Part shown: positions 11,354 to 25,912 of the stretch, one piece after another
Numbering within the stretch: the stretch's first letter is position 1
How the letters are laid out: each line of letters opens with the position of its first letter
The notes under the pieces: generated by a model
What the model was told of the DNA's origin: nothing
The model's database searches: none
What the model saw: the letters and a program-made list of their open reading frames with translations, nothing else
From: Paraphaeosphaeria minitans
Taxonomy: Eukaryota; Ascomycota; Dothideomycetes; Pleosporales; Didymosphaeriaceae
Length of the DNA stretch: 64,000 bases
Direction of reading: 5' to 3'
Assembly (NCBI GenBank): GCA_015832175.1
Contig: WJXW01000007.1
Span: 682,001 to 746,000, forward strand
Position numbers and translations under genes: made by a program

Positions 11354-13618
11354 TCATCGCGGTTTGATGGCAGGGAAGACCTTCCGCTGGTGCAGGTTCA
11401 TACGGAATTCGAATATGCCCTCCTCCGTGCCGCAGTATAGCGTGCGACCGTCCGGGCTCATTGCGAGGCCTGCAGTCCGTAGTCCCAGAGCGGGGTCATA
11501 CATGTTGCGCCTCGCACGACGGTAGCCCCCTCCAAGACTGTACGTCTCCAGGGGCCCTTGGGCTTCGCGGGCAACGCGGAGACGCTCTCGCATCTGCGTG
11601 AGCTGTCGCAAACGTCGAAGCTCATTGCGTAATTCTGGTGCGGCAGAGGAGCGCCCGCCGTCTACAGCCCGTGCGTTGCGTGCCAGCGCTTCTTCAATGG
11701 TCCGCCATGCTTCGTCGGTTGATGCGATCATCTCGCTGTTGTCGCGACGAATCTGCGCCGTGATGGGGTTCGGTGACCTTGTTGTAGCACCACCCGTGAT
11801 GTTCCCTCGGTGTGGCGGCGCGTCAGACGTTGCTGTGGTAGTCTCATGTGGCTCCGCTATGAGGTCGCGCAGGACGAGAGACGCGCGACGCTGCGGTGCT
11901 GCGCGTTCCGTGGACTGACGAGTGATTTCTGAGACAAATTCAGTAAAAGTGTCAGCAAGCCGCGTTTGAGCTGTGGTACGTCTTGCGGGTTCCGCTGGCT
12001 CCCTAGAAACGTGTTAGAACCGGACAAATACTTGATTTGAATTTTGGTACGCATACCTCATGCTTTCGGCAGCATAAGTCTGGTAGTTGATGCTTCGAGG
12101 TGTGATGCCTGACCCCAACCCCTCGCGCCGTTGCCTCACATTTTGCAAAGTCTCAAGAACCTGTCTCTCGTGAGCAGTGAGGCCGGCATGCGGATCATCA
12201 TCCGATTCGACAACTCCAAGCCGCCGGTGAAGCCTCCTACGCTCTGCCGAATCGATGTAGTCGTTCGCAAGGTTGGCTGCGGCGCTCGTTCCGTCTGCAT
12301 TCAGCGTGTGGCGATATGTCCGAATGAAATCTTCTTCTCGCCGCAGATCGCTCAGCTCTTCTACCTCAAAGTTGGCGATTTCTATTCTGTCCGTGCCTTC
12401 GTTCTTGGGGTCCAGAGTGAGGACTTGTTTCACCTTGAGATTGGAACGAAGATCCGCTATACATACTCTAGCCTGATCTTCGCTCCAAATGAGGAAATCC
12501 CATGGCGCCGGGGAGAACAGCATGGTCCTCACAGCACCTGCGCCGTAGGTGATGTCCGGCCGGGTTGAGCTAACGAGCTTAACAAGAGCGTCCTCCCCAT
12601 ATTCACACCTCTTGAGGAGCTCCGTATCGAAGATGGAGATGTAACCACACTCAGAGCCAAGGGCGCAAAGGCGGCCTGATGGTGACCAAGCTGTCGTAAA
12701 GTAACCCTTGATGTGCGAATCCGTGGGCACGTGCAGACACACCTCGTGTAGCAGCGTCCAGTCGGGTGGAGTCGATTCCACGCGTCCTTCTAGATTCTTT
12801 GCAATGTTCGACTTCTTGTTCTTGTTGCGCTCAAAGAAGAATCCATTCTGCATGTCGCCCACGGCCACCAAGTATTGTCCGTCCGGCGATATAGTCGCGT
12901 GATTCATGGCAAACGGGAAGTCCAGGACGGTCACCTCTTGTTTCCGGGTAAGCGAGTAGAGACGCACTGTCTTGTCGTTGTTCGTGAGGACTGCCACGAC
13001 GTCCTCCTCCTTGTCTCCATCCGCTGGGAGCTTGTGTATCGATATCGAGTTCACGATATCGTCTCCGATCTTCTGGTAGTCCGGCCGTTCGAGAGAGCTG
13101 AGGCCAGCCGGGCGCGGCAACGTAGGACGGCTGGCGAAGTCGACCGGTAGCAGAGCATCGACATGGGTGGAGGTGGCCGGAGGGAAGCCTTTCACTTTGA
13201 TGGCAGCAAAGTGGCCGTCGTCGGCGCCGCCCACGCAGACGAAGCCATGTCCGGCGGTGGTGCAGCGGGCCTCCCAGTCCAACTCGGCTATCTTGGTCTG
13301 GGTGTGGGTGGTCGCATTCAGGCAGTAGAGGTCGGAGCCCGCATCGTGGCCGGTGGGGTCGTCGCGATTGCTGGCGTAGTAGATGAGATCTGGCTCCGGA
13401 GAGCTGATGAAGTGGCGCAGCTGGTAGTGCCTGCATGCGTCAGAGGTTTCCCTTCACGAGTAGCATGAGGAGACGTCACGTACGCGATGGGAATCTTAAG
13501 CGGATAGAAGGACCTGGGCGGCAGCACAAACGTGTCGGTGTCTCGACTTCTGGTCTGGTCAGTATGATGTAAACAGAGATGAAGGCTAGAGCACAAACAA
13601 GAAGTCATCAACGGCCAT
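11354..13618 (-). CDS. WD40-like DUF2415 protein
   Basis: This is a fungal WD40-like protein with a DUF2415 element; molecular role unknown to me. Supported exons are complement(13484..13549), complement(12057..13430) and complement(11354..12002), each junction in frame (53- and 54-nt introns). A tentative first exon, complement(13599..13618), encodes MAVDDF and joins through a GTTTGT donor and CAG acceptor to give 702 aa in total. Near the N-terminus, LPPRSFYPLKIPIAHYQLRH and SSPEPDLIYYASN are family-like. Beta-propeller-type repeats follow (AVLTNNDKTVRLYSL; MNHATISPDGQYL; TTAWSPSGRLCALGS). The DUF2415 core is VRTMLFSPAPWDFLIWSED followed by VCIADLRS. A Thr/Arg-rich disordered stretch precedes a last blade with SPDGRTLYCGTEEGIFEF. 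It is divergent from SSC1. Confidence 0.82.
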
Positions 13619-14241
13619 GTTTCAGGCGCGGGTGGGTGGCAGCATGGGGACTCGACGGACAAGGCGGTTATGCGACAGACCGCGATGATGTCAGCCGGGG
13701 GGGAGCTGCAGCAATTCTGGGGTTGAGCGCACAGCGTCAGACAGAGGGCGGCGTATAGAGATGGTAGGGGGACGTCGTTCGTAGGAGTGATTGACTCTGC
13801 GTGGCACAATTCACAGGCAGCTGCTCCTCAACGAGCTATCATGGCGGCGCGGAGCTTTCCCCACGGCGCAGCGAGCTTGACACGTGAGCTCCTCTACACC
13901 GCAACAAGAGCGTGGACAGCGCACTGCACCGTCCCTTTGATTCCAACTGCAATGCGACAAGCTGTACAGACTTGATGCCCGCCAGCCAGCGCACTCGCTC
14001 GGGAGGGCTTCCGACTCCGACTCCCTGACGAGCACAGACGCAACCTCGGCGCCATCGATGAACGCCAAGCCGTCTTTCCCTTCTCGAAATTTCTAATCCG
14101 ACAACTAAAACTTCTCCTGTCAAAGCTCCTCCCCATCTTGCCATCATATAAACATCCTCCTCCCCATCAATTAATTCTCCTTCCCCATCTGCTTTTGTTG
14201 TTTGCGCCTCCTTCTCGCAACACACACCCACACATCACATC
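13619..14241. promoter_or_regulatory. Bidirectional upstream region of DUF2415 gene and SSC1
   Basis: This 623-bp divergent spacer has no supported gene. It contains the heat-shock element described separately, and pyrimidine-rich sequence close to the SSC1 start (14155-14241), as is common in strong fungal promoters. Confidence 0.6.
14081..14093. promoter_or_regulatory. Perfect heat-shock element (TTC-GAA-TTC)
   Basis: The sequence TTCtcGAAatTTC matches three alternating 5-bp HSF1 units without error. It lies about 150 bp upstream of the SSC1 ATG, a suitable distance for heat induction of a mitochondrial Hsp70. The DUF2415 gene on the other side could also be affected. Confidence 0.7.
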
Positions 14242-14903
14242 ATGTTCTCTTCAAGAATATCTCGAAGCGTAAGTATGCGCGCGCGTGCTCATCAAAACTT
14301 TTGACTGACCTCATCCTAGGTCATGCCGCGGGCAACCGCTGGCCTTCGCCGTGTGCAGCCCTCCGCTTTCAGATCGCCATTCCTGGCGCGAGGGTACGCA
14401 GAGGGTTCCGATGAGAAGGTGAAGGGTTCCGTTATCGGTATCGATTTGGGAACCACCAACTCGGCCGTGGCCATCATGGAGGGCAAGGTCCCGCGCATCA
14501 TCGAAAACTCCGAAGGTACGTCGCCACAGCATCTCCAATCGCCGCCGCATTAGCTAACCATCGCCCAGGTACGCGAACCACGCCTTCCGTCGTCGGTTTC
14601 ACCAAGGATGGCGAGCGTCTGGTCGGTGTCGCTGCAAAGCGTCAGGCTGTCGTCAACCCCGAGAACACCCTGTTCGCGACCAAGCGTCTCATCGGTCGCA
14701 AGTTCACCGATGCTGAGGTCCAGCGCGATATCCAGCAGGTTCCTTACAAGATCGTCCAGCACACCAACGGTGATGCATGGCTCGAGGCCCAGGGCGAAAA
14801 GTACTCGCCATCCCAGATTGGTGGTTTCGTCCTTGGAAAGATGAAGGAAACCGCTGAGGCATACATGAGCAAGAACGTCAAGAACGCCGTTGTCACCGTC
14901 CCT

Positions 14904-14944
<41 letters not shown>

Positions 14945-16361
14945 TGGTCAGATCGCCGGTCTCAATGTCCTCCGTGTCGTTAACGAGCCTACCGCCGCTG
15001 CCCTCGCTTATGGTCTTGACAAGTCCACCGACAGCGTCATCGCCGTCTACGATCTAGGAGGTGGCACCTTCGATATCTCCATCCTCGAGATCCAGAACGG
15101 TGTCTTTGAGGTCAAGTCCACCAACGGTGACACTCATCTTGGCGGTGAAGACTTCGATATCACCCTCGTCCGCCACTTCGTCAACGCCTTCAAGAAGGAG
15201 CAGGGTATTGACCTGAGCAGCGACCGCATGGCTATCCAGCGTATCCGTGAGGCCGCTGAGAAAGCCAAGATTGAGCTTTCGTCCTCTTCCCAGACCGACG
15301 TCAACCTGCCCTTCATCACCGCCGACGCCTCTGGTCCCAAGCACATCAACGAGAAGATGACCCGCGCCCAGCTCGAGAAGTTGGTCGACCCGCTCATCTC
15401 CAAGACCGTTGAGCCCGTTCGCAAGGCCCTCAAGGATGCCAACCTCCAGGCTAAGGACATCCAAGAGGTCATCCTTGTTGGTGGCATGACCCGTATGCCC
15501 AAGGTCACTGAGTCAGTCAAGAGCATCTTCGGCCGCGACCCCGCCAAGTCGGTCAACCCCGACGAAGCTGTCGCCATCGGTGCCGCTATCCAGGGTGCTG
15601 TCCTTGCTGGTGAGGTTACTGACATTCTGCTCCTCGATGTCACTCCTCTGTCTCTCGGTATTGAGACCCTCGGTGGTGTCTTCACTCGTTTGATCAACCG
15701 CAACACCACTATCCCCACCAAGAAGTCTCAGGTGTTCTCCACCGCCGCTGACTTCCAGAGCGCCGTTGAGATCAAGGTCTTCCAGGGTGAGCGTGAGCTT
15801 GTCCGCGACAACAAGCTCTTGGGCAACTTTCAGCTTGTCGGCATCCCCCCTGCCCACCGCGGTGTCCCCCAGATCGAGGTCACCTTCGACATCGATGCCG
15901 ACTCCATCGTCCACGTCCACGCCAAGGACAAGTCCACCAACAAGGACCAGTCAATCACCATCGCCTCCGGCTCCGGTCTTTCCGACTCTGAGATTGAGTC
16001 CATGGTCAGCGATGCTGAGCGCTACGGTGACCAGGACAAGCAGCGCAAGGCCGCTATTGAGGCTGCCAACCGCGCCGACAGCGTTGTCAACGATACCGAG
16101 AAGGCTCTTAAGGAGTTCGAGGACCGTCTCGACAAGACCGAGGCTGAGAAGATTAAGGAGAAGATCACCGATGTCCGCGAGAAGATTGCCAACAGCCAGT
16201 CCGGCGAGGGCGACCTCACTGCTGAGCAGATCAAGGAGCTCACCGATGACCTCCAGAACGCTTCCCTGACTCTTTTCGACCAGATGCACAAGGCCCGCAA
16301 CGAGAGCCAGAACCAGCAGCAGGAGCAGAAGCCTGAGGGTGAGGGCGAGAAGAAGCAGTAA
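14242..16361 (+). CDS. SSC1: Mitochondrial Hsp70 (Ssc1)
   Basis: This is the matrix chaperone that drives protein import as the motor ATPase and folds imported proteins. Exons are 14242..14268, 14320..14515 and 14569..16361, giving 671 aa. Residues 1 to about 35 are Arg/Ser-rich without acids and end RGYA, a mitochondrial presequence. The mature part starts near EGSDEKVKG. Hsp70 signatures are intact: [11 protein letters not shown] (50-60), [12 protein letters not shown] (near 232-243) and [12 protein letters not shown] (near 375-386). [20 protein letters not shown] marks the substrate-binding domain. The tail is Gln/Glu-rich and ends GEKKQ, typical of mitochondrial forms; there is no KDEL or EEVD. 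Both introns are short (51 and 53 nt), and the second has a GCTAAC branch site. A perfect heat-shock element is upstream. Confidence 0.97.
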
Positions 16362-20136
<3,775 letters not shown>

Positions 20137-21522
20137 TCACTCCCCCTTCCCCTGCCTGACCATCCAGCTCAGTAGATCCACCTTGGTCACCACCGCCTTG
20201 GGCACCAACTCCTCGCCGCGCCTCTCCGTCACCACCGCCGCCGCGTTCCACTCGAAGAACTTCATCAGATCCGCGAGCTTCGTCTCCATGGTGATTTCCA
20301 CAAACTGGCGCTCCCGCTTGCTCGCCTCGCCCTCCAGGTGCAGCCGGCCCAGATCCTTGACGACCTCTTCCAGCTTGCGGAAGTCGAACATGACCTCTTC
20401 GACCGGGGTGTCGCCGGTGGCCCGCCCGGAGGAGAGGTAGCTGAGGACGTTGCCGAGCGTCAGGAGGCCGACGAGCCGGGGCTTGCCCGCGGAAGAGTAC
20501 AGGCTGACGGGGAGCTGGTCGAAGCCTTTTTCGCGCATGGTTTCGATGGCCTCGGCGCAGGGCGAGTCGGTGGGGATGGTGGTGATGGGTTTGAGGCGGA
20601 GGGCGGCGATGGTGGCGCCGGCGAAGGCGTCCTTGGAGAGGGAGTGCTGGCGCGTGTGGGCGGGGGTCGTGGCGGGGGTAATTGGGGGCGTCGGGGGGAG
20701 GAGCGAGTTTGCGGCGAGCCAGTCGTCGTCGACGAACTACCATGGCCATTAGCATGCTGACGAACGAGGTGGATGGGGTGGGTTGGTGAGGGTAGAGAAA
20801 GGGGTCATACCTTGCTGAGATAGCTGCGGATCGAGTCCGGGCAGACGACGACCACGACGTCGTCGGCGCCCAGGTTGAGCTCCTGGATTGCCTTCACGGC
20901 CGCGTCCATCGCGCTCCCGCTGCTGCCGCCGCAGAGAATTCCCTCCTCTGAGATCAGCCGCCGCGCATACTGGAAGGCCGTCCGGTCATCCGTCTTGTAC
21001 CACTTGTCCACGATTTGTCGCTCCAGCACATCGGGAATGAAGTCGTACCCTATCCCCTCAACCTTGTACGGCTTGTCCTTGAACTCGTCGTTCAGCATCT
21101 CCGGCAGTGCAAGAATGCTCCCCTGCGGATCAGCGGCAACGATCTTCACCTCGCGGTTGTGCTTGTGGATGCCGCGCGCAATGCCCGTCACGGTGCCGCC
21201 CGTCCCCGCGCCCGCCACAATGCACGTCACTCTTCCCTCGGTCTGCTCCCAGATCTCCTCGGCGGTCCCGTTCTCGTGCGCAAGCGGGTTATCGACGTTG
21301 GTGTACTGGTCCAGAATATGCGCGTTGGGCAGCTCCTTGACGAGCCGCCGTGCCACCCCAATGTGGCTCTCGGGACTGTCCCAGGCGGCGCTCGTCGGCG
21401 TGCGCACGACCTCGGCGCCCAGCGCCTTCAGCACGGCGACCTTCTCCGGGCTCATCTTCTCAGGCAGGGTGATGACGACCTTGTAGCCCTTGACGGCGCC
21501 GACGAGGGCGAGCCCGATGCCC

Positions 21523-21557
<35 letters not shown>

Positions 21558-21782
21558 GGGCTTGATGCGGCCGCTCTTCTCGGCGGCCTCGACCATGCGC
21601 AGCGCGATGCGGTCTTTGACGCTGCCGCCAGCGTTGAACATCTCGAGTTTGGCGTACACGGTCGCGGCGATGCCGAGGGACTGCGGAATCTTGTTGAGCC
21701 GCACGAGGGGCGTGTTGCCGATCTGCTGCATGATGTTGTCCATGACGACAGGCGGGATGGCGGGGCGCGTTTTGGTAGACAT
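20137..21782 (-). CDS. CYS4: Cystathionine beta-synthase
   Basis: This PLP enzyme condenses serine and homocysteine to cystathionine, the entry from methionine into cysteine synthesis. Exons are complement(20811..21782) and complement(20137..20736), giving 523 aa (yeast Cys4 is 507). The phase-0 junction lies just after the catalytic domain (SYLSK | FVDDDWLA) across a 74-nt intron. Catalytic features are IGNTPLVRLN, Schiff-base K56 in GGSVKDRIA, SGNTG at 84-88, GTGGTVTG and GGSSGSA. The Cys-x-x-His heme-binding N-terminus of animal enzymes is absent, as in yeast. The second exon carries a Pro/Thr-rich linker and two C-terminal CBS motifs (TIPTDSPCAEAIETM and GLLTLGNVLSYL; then LMKFFEWNAAAVV). 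Two directly repeated GAGCGGAGTGGCGTG units lie upstream near 21895-21925. Confidence 0.95.
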
Positions 21783-23732
21783 GGCGGGGGTTCTCTTGCG
21801 GTTCTCTTGCAGTTCTCTTGCAGTTCTCGCGGTTCTCGCAGACCTCGCAGTTCTCTTCTGCGAGCTTTGTCGTGGTGCGTGGTGTAGTGAAGTGGAGCGG
21901 AGTGGCGTGGAGCGGAGTGGCGTGAGAACGCTTCTTGATAATGCCGTGCAAGTCCTAGGTAGTGGCGGCGGGGCACTTGGTCAACTTTTCAATCCAGTCC
22001 GTCCGGGCGAGTAGGTACAAAGCAAGAATGCAAAGTAGGTAGTCCAACACTGCACAGGTAGGTACAAGTTCGCCTCGATATCGCAATCTCCGCCTGCACA
22101 CGCGCAAGAATGTCAAGAAACAAAATCTTTCGACCCTGCGTTTTTTGCACCGTGACCTTGACCCGCCACTAGCCGATCGTTCATCCAACACGCCTTGCCT
22201 CGGTAGATAGGTAGCAACCCGGCTAGTCTAGCCTTGTTTGGCAAGTGTAGACTAACCTGCTTGCGGAACGCCTCCAGCCCTACGGCCAGCACGTGACACC
22301 ATGGCACCATGGTCTTGGCGCGAACCACGGCAGCAATTTCGATCAGGACTACCTACTACCTACTACCTACAAGCTTGCAGGATTCATACACATACACCTT
22401 GCCCCTAGCCACGCCACAGCCCCCGGTGCCACCGCAGCGGGAAAGGCTTTCGTTGCCTGCCCGTAGGTACTCCTGCGCAGAGGCGGTTTCTTCCGACTGC
22501 AAGCCCAGAAGACCAACCTGGAAGCGGCATGGCAGATGCGGACCTAGTTTCCATGGCCTCTGTCGCATTTCCCAAAGAAGCATGCAATACGCCGTGCACG
22601 TACCCGTGCTGCTGTGGTCTAGGGGGCGTCGTGGGTGATTTGTGCCCATGGCGGGCAGGGATGGGATAGGAGGGAGGGAGGGTGACCCGAGTCCGTCGTT
22701 ATAGGTATACCTATGCCTACACCACACCACACCACACCACACCATCCCTCCCCACCACGACACCGCCCTGTCCTGGCCTCGAATCGACGTGAGAAAGCGG
22801 TGCACCGAGTTCAATCGTCGTGTGCTGACTTGACCTCGCACTGCCATCTGGAATAGCTGTAGCTATGCATGCTTCATTCGTCTCCCACAGCACCTCGTCT
22901 ACCTACATCCACACCCAAACTCGCATCTCCAACTCCAACTCCACGCATCACACGCCCAAATCCCACGCACACCACCGACCGCCACGAGGTACGCCCCAGG
23001 TACATGCCGAACCCTCTTTCGCCCCACCCCTGCCGGATGCCTGCCACCCTTGTCATAAGCTGACCCATATGCGCCACAGATCCTTACCGTGGCCCCTACG
23101 GCAAGGATGGCGGAGGGTGCGCAACGCATGCACGTAGTCCGATGAACCACACAAGAGTAGGTAAACCATCCAAGGCCCCGAGTCTGACATGAAGGTAAGC
23201 AATCAGCCCTACGCCCGAAACAGCGCTAGACAGGAACCCAGTGGAGCAGCGGTAGGGCTGCTGATTCGTGGCTGCAGGGCCGAAGACATGGTCTCCACCG
23301 GTTTTGCTCAGCCCTGCGAGGACACCTAACCGTCGTCGTGGCAAACGAGCAGAATCGCGCACCGCACGTCGTATAGCACCTCATCACCGTAACGCGGGGG
23401 CCCCGAGCTGGGGTAGAAGATGCGGTGTCATGATCCCAGCGCAGAGGGTGCCGGTTCTTGTCATCATTTGATTGTAGTATAGGTGGTAGCTCTTGCAGGC
23501 GGATCCATTCTCTTCACCGAGGACCCCAAATGTGGCCGTGAGAGAGGCTGGATGGCTGCTCATCCAGAGAAGACGTGGATTGGTTATCCACATGTCTTCA
23601 GGCTGAGAGAGACAATGTACCGTCATCCACTTCCCGCACCAGTGGTAGACCGGTGAGTGGGAGCGGAGCCGAGTCCCACGGGACACGGCTAAGGCTGACT
23701 CGAAGGGCGATTCTCGAACCCTCCTGGCTCCA
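21783..23732. other. Intergenic, upstream of the CBS gene
   Basis: No supported gene in about 1.95 kb. It holds GCGGTTCTCTTGCAGTTCTC-type short repeats just before the CBS gene, a CACGTG E-box at 22290-22295 (about 0.5 kb from the CBS start), ACACC pentamers at about 22719-22745 and scattered TAGGTAGG runs. Whether the E-box is used cannot be told. Confidence 0.5.
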
Positions 23733-24692
23733 TCATAGCTGCGCGGCGATCCATTCGTACCAACTCGTCACATCTACACCGTCCCCGCCAATTACATTGC
23801 CACCCTGCACAGTCACCGTTGTCCCCACTTCCTCCATCTGGGCAAACTCGAAGCTGCCCTCGCCTCCCTCGCCTAGCCACTCCCGCTCCTCATCCAAGCT
23901 GTCGTCTTCACCGCCCAGGGCAGGTCCAGAATCCTTCAGCCCCTTCGCCCGGCTCTTCCTAACCTCCGAGATGGCCTTCTCGAGCTGTTGCGCGACAAGA
24001 TGCGGTGGAAGTGCCGTAAATAGATCCATCTTGTTCGCAGCTACCAGCACGGGGATCTCCTTAGGCCCCTTGCTAGAGGTAGCCCCTGTGTAGCGTTTCT
24101 GCAAGGCCAGCAAGACGTCGTGCAGATACTCTGCAGTCTCGTTGAGGCCTGCCTCCTCGGCGACCGACGCGGCGTCAACGACAAAAATGATGCCGCGGAC
24201 GCTGGTAGGGTTGGCTAGCTGTGTCGTCGCAAAGTGGCGCAGCTTGCCGTGGCCAGGCGTGTCATGGAGCTGGAATCGGCGTGAGCGCTCGTACGCCGGA
24301 TCGCCCGGCGAGCGGTAGTGCGACGACTGGGGCGTGTGGCCCTCAGGGAGGAGAACCTCGACAGCCAGGGGCGCGGTGGAAGTATGTGTCTGCGCCACAG
24401 CCTTGCGTTCCGTCTGGGATTGAGTCAGTCACGAGGCAAGTCAGAAAGTCGCGGGGAGGCATCGCGCGCCGCAAAGCCAGGAACAACGCACCAGCGTCAG
24501 AAAGGCCGTCTTGCCCGCGCCGCTGGGGCCGATGAGCAGGAAGGAGGGTAGCGTTGTGGGTGTCGTTTTGCGGTAGAGGAACTGGTGCAGCAAAATCGGG
24601 AGCAGCACGACGAGCAGGAACGTGACGGCGATGGTCGAGCCCTTGGGCGCAAAGGCCGCCGTGGCCCAACTGTCCTCGTCGTACCACGCCAT
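23733..24692 (-). CDS. SRP102: Signal recognition particle receptor subunit beta
   Basis: This is the small membrane-anchored GTPase of the ER SRP receptor; it tethers the alpha subunit and couples ribosome docking to the translocon. Exons are complement(24492..24692) and complement(23733..24413), giving 293 aa with a phase-0 junction across 78 nt. Residues 19-38 form one strongly hydrophobic segment (TIAVTFLLVVLLPILL), the ER anchor. G1 is GPSGAGKT (55-62); the region after the intron contains QTHTSTAPL (switch I); G3 is DTPGHG; G4 is AANKMD. The C-terminal part has an acidic insertion (GGEDDSLDEEREW), then EFAQMEEV and the ending WYEWIAAQL. The gene is compact, with the same orientation as its neighbours. 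Confidence 0.93.
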
Positions 24693-25912
24693 GTGTGAGG
24701 AGTCGCGCGCGCGCCTGTGTGCGTCGAGTTTGTCCGGCGGCGTGGGGGCGGTCGAGATGACGACAGCGTGTTGTGCTTCGAAGGTTTTCGCGGGCGATGA
24801 CCGGCGCTGCGGAGTGGCGCTTCCGTCCGCGAGCCGGCGGGAGCTAGTCGTAGCTTCCCTTCACCTCACCCTCACCCTCACCCTCGCCCACATCACACAT
24901 CACACATCACAGCGGACAACTGGACCATGCTAAGGAGAAGGGCCGCCTGCTTCGATTCAAACTACACACACGCTTTTGGGGCTATATAATCATACATGGA
25001 CAAGGCCACCATCGTTAGCACTTGATCGTCATCCGCCTCTTCTCTCCCTTCCCATCTTGCGCCGACCGTAAACCGTGACCGTGATCCGTGACCGTGATCC
25101 GTGACCCGTGACCCGTCAATCATACATTCCATGAGCCGCGCCCTGTCCACCGGGCGACGCGGCAGACCGCTCACGCCCGACGGCTGCGCATAACAAAAAG
25201 GGTATGTCCGTCCAATATTTTTTTACCAATGCTCCATGTGCAGCCTGTGCATACATCCATTCCAGAGACTCCAGTGCCGTACATTGCCGTGATAGATTCC
25301 AGCCAGCCTAGCCACCGAACAAACACCTTTTGCATCCGCTTGGATGCGCAAACCCGGATAAGTGATGAGACATTAAGACAATACGAGACAAGGAAACAGG
25401 AATAGGTCGAACTGTTGAAAGGGTCGCTCATGCAGGTCATCATGGTCGTGACGTGACAAGCGCTTGTGCAGGAATAAAAAATGCTAGTAAGTGGAAAAAG
25501 GAACAAATCAAAGTGCCCAGGCATGGGCTGGGTAAAGAGCGAAGCAGACTCTTGAGCGGAGCAGGCGCTGGGATGCGTGTGCATGGAGCCGCTCCTCCCG
25601 CCATGCACCCTTCCCTCATGTCGCCCGGTTGTCCTTGACGCAATGCCACCAGGAACCGTGTCCGTGCGTAACTCGGGCCATGCGAGGATGCCATTGCCTT
25701 GGGTGGGCGGCTCTTCTTTACCCAGTCGAATTGGAATACTGTGTTAGAACATGCTGTTGGATATCGGGGTGGTTGCTAGGTATTGGGAAGAGACTGTGCG
25801 GACGGGATCTCCGTCATCAGCTTTGCTGGGCATGCGTAGACGAGCCCGGGGCAGCGTACAGTCGAAACCCGGCCAACAGTGATGACCAATTGGAGCAAGG
25901 CACGCTCGCCCA
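24693..25912. other. Intergenic, 3' of the xprG-like gene and 5' of SRP102
   Basis: No supported gene. Small direct repeats are CTCACC units at about 24865-24890, ATCACACATC at about 24892-24910 and GTGACC(G)TGATCC units at about 25076-25115. The right portion is probably the 3' UTR of the transcription factor gene. Confidence 0.55.

Noticed and set aside
15054..15920. Long antisense frames across SSC1
   Set aside because: Codon-bias shadows of a highly expressed conserved gene.
23690..23730. tRNA-like TCTCGAACCC stretch
   Set aside because: No matching A box, stems or anticodon arm around it; it lies next to the SRP102 stop codon.
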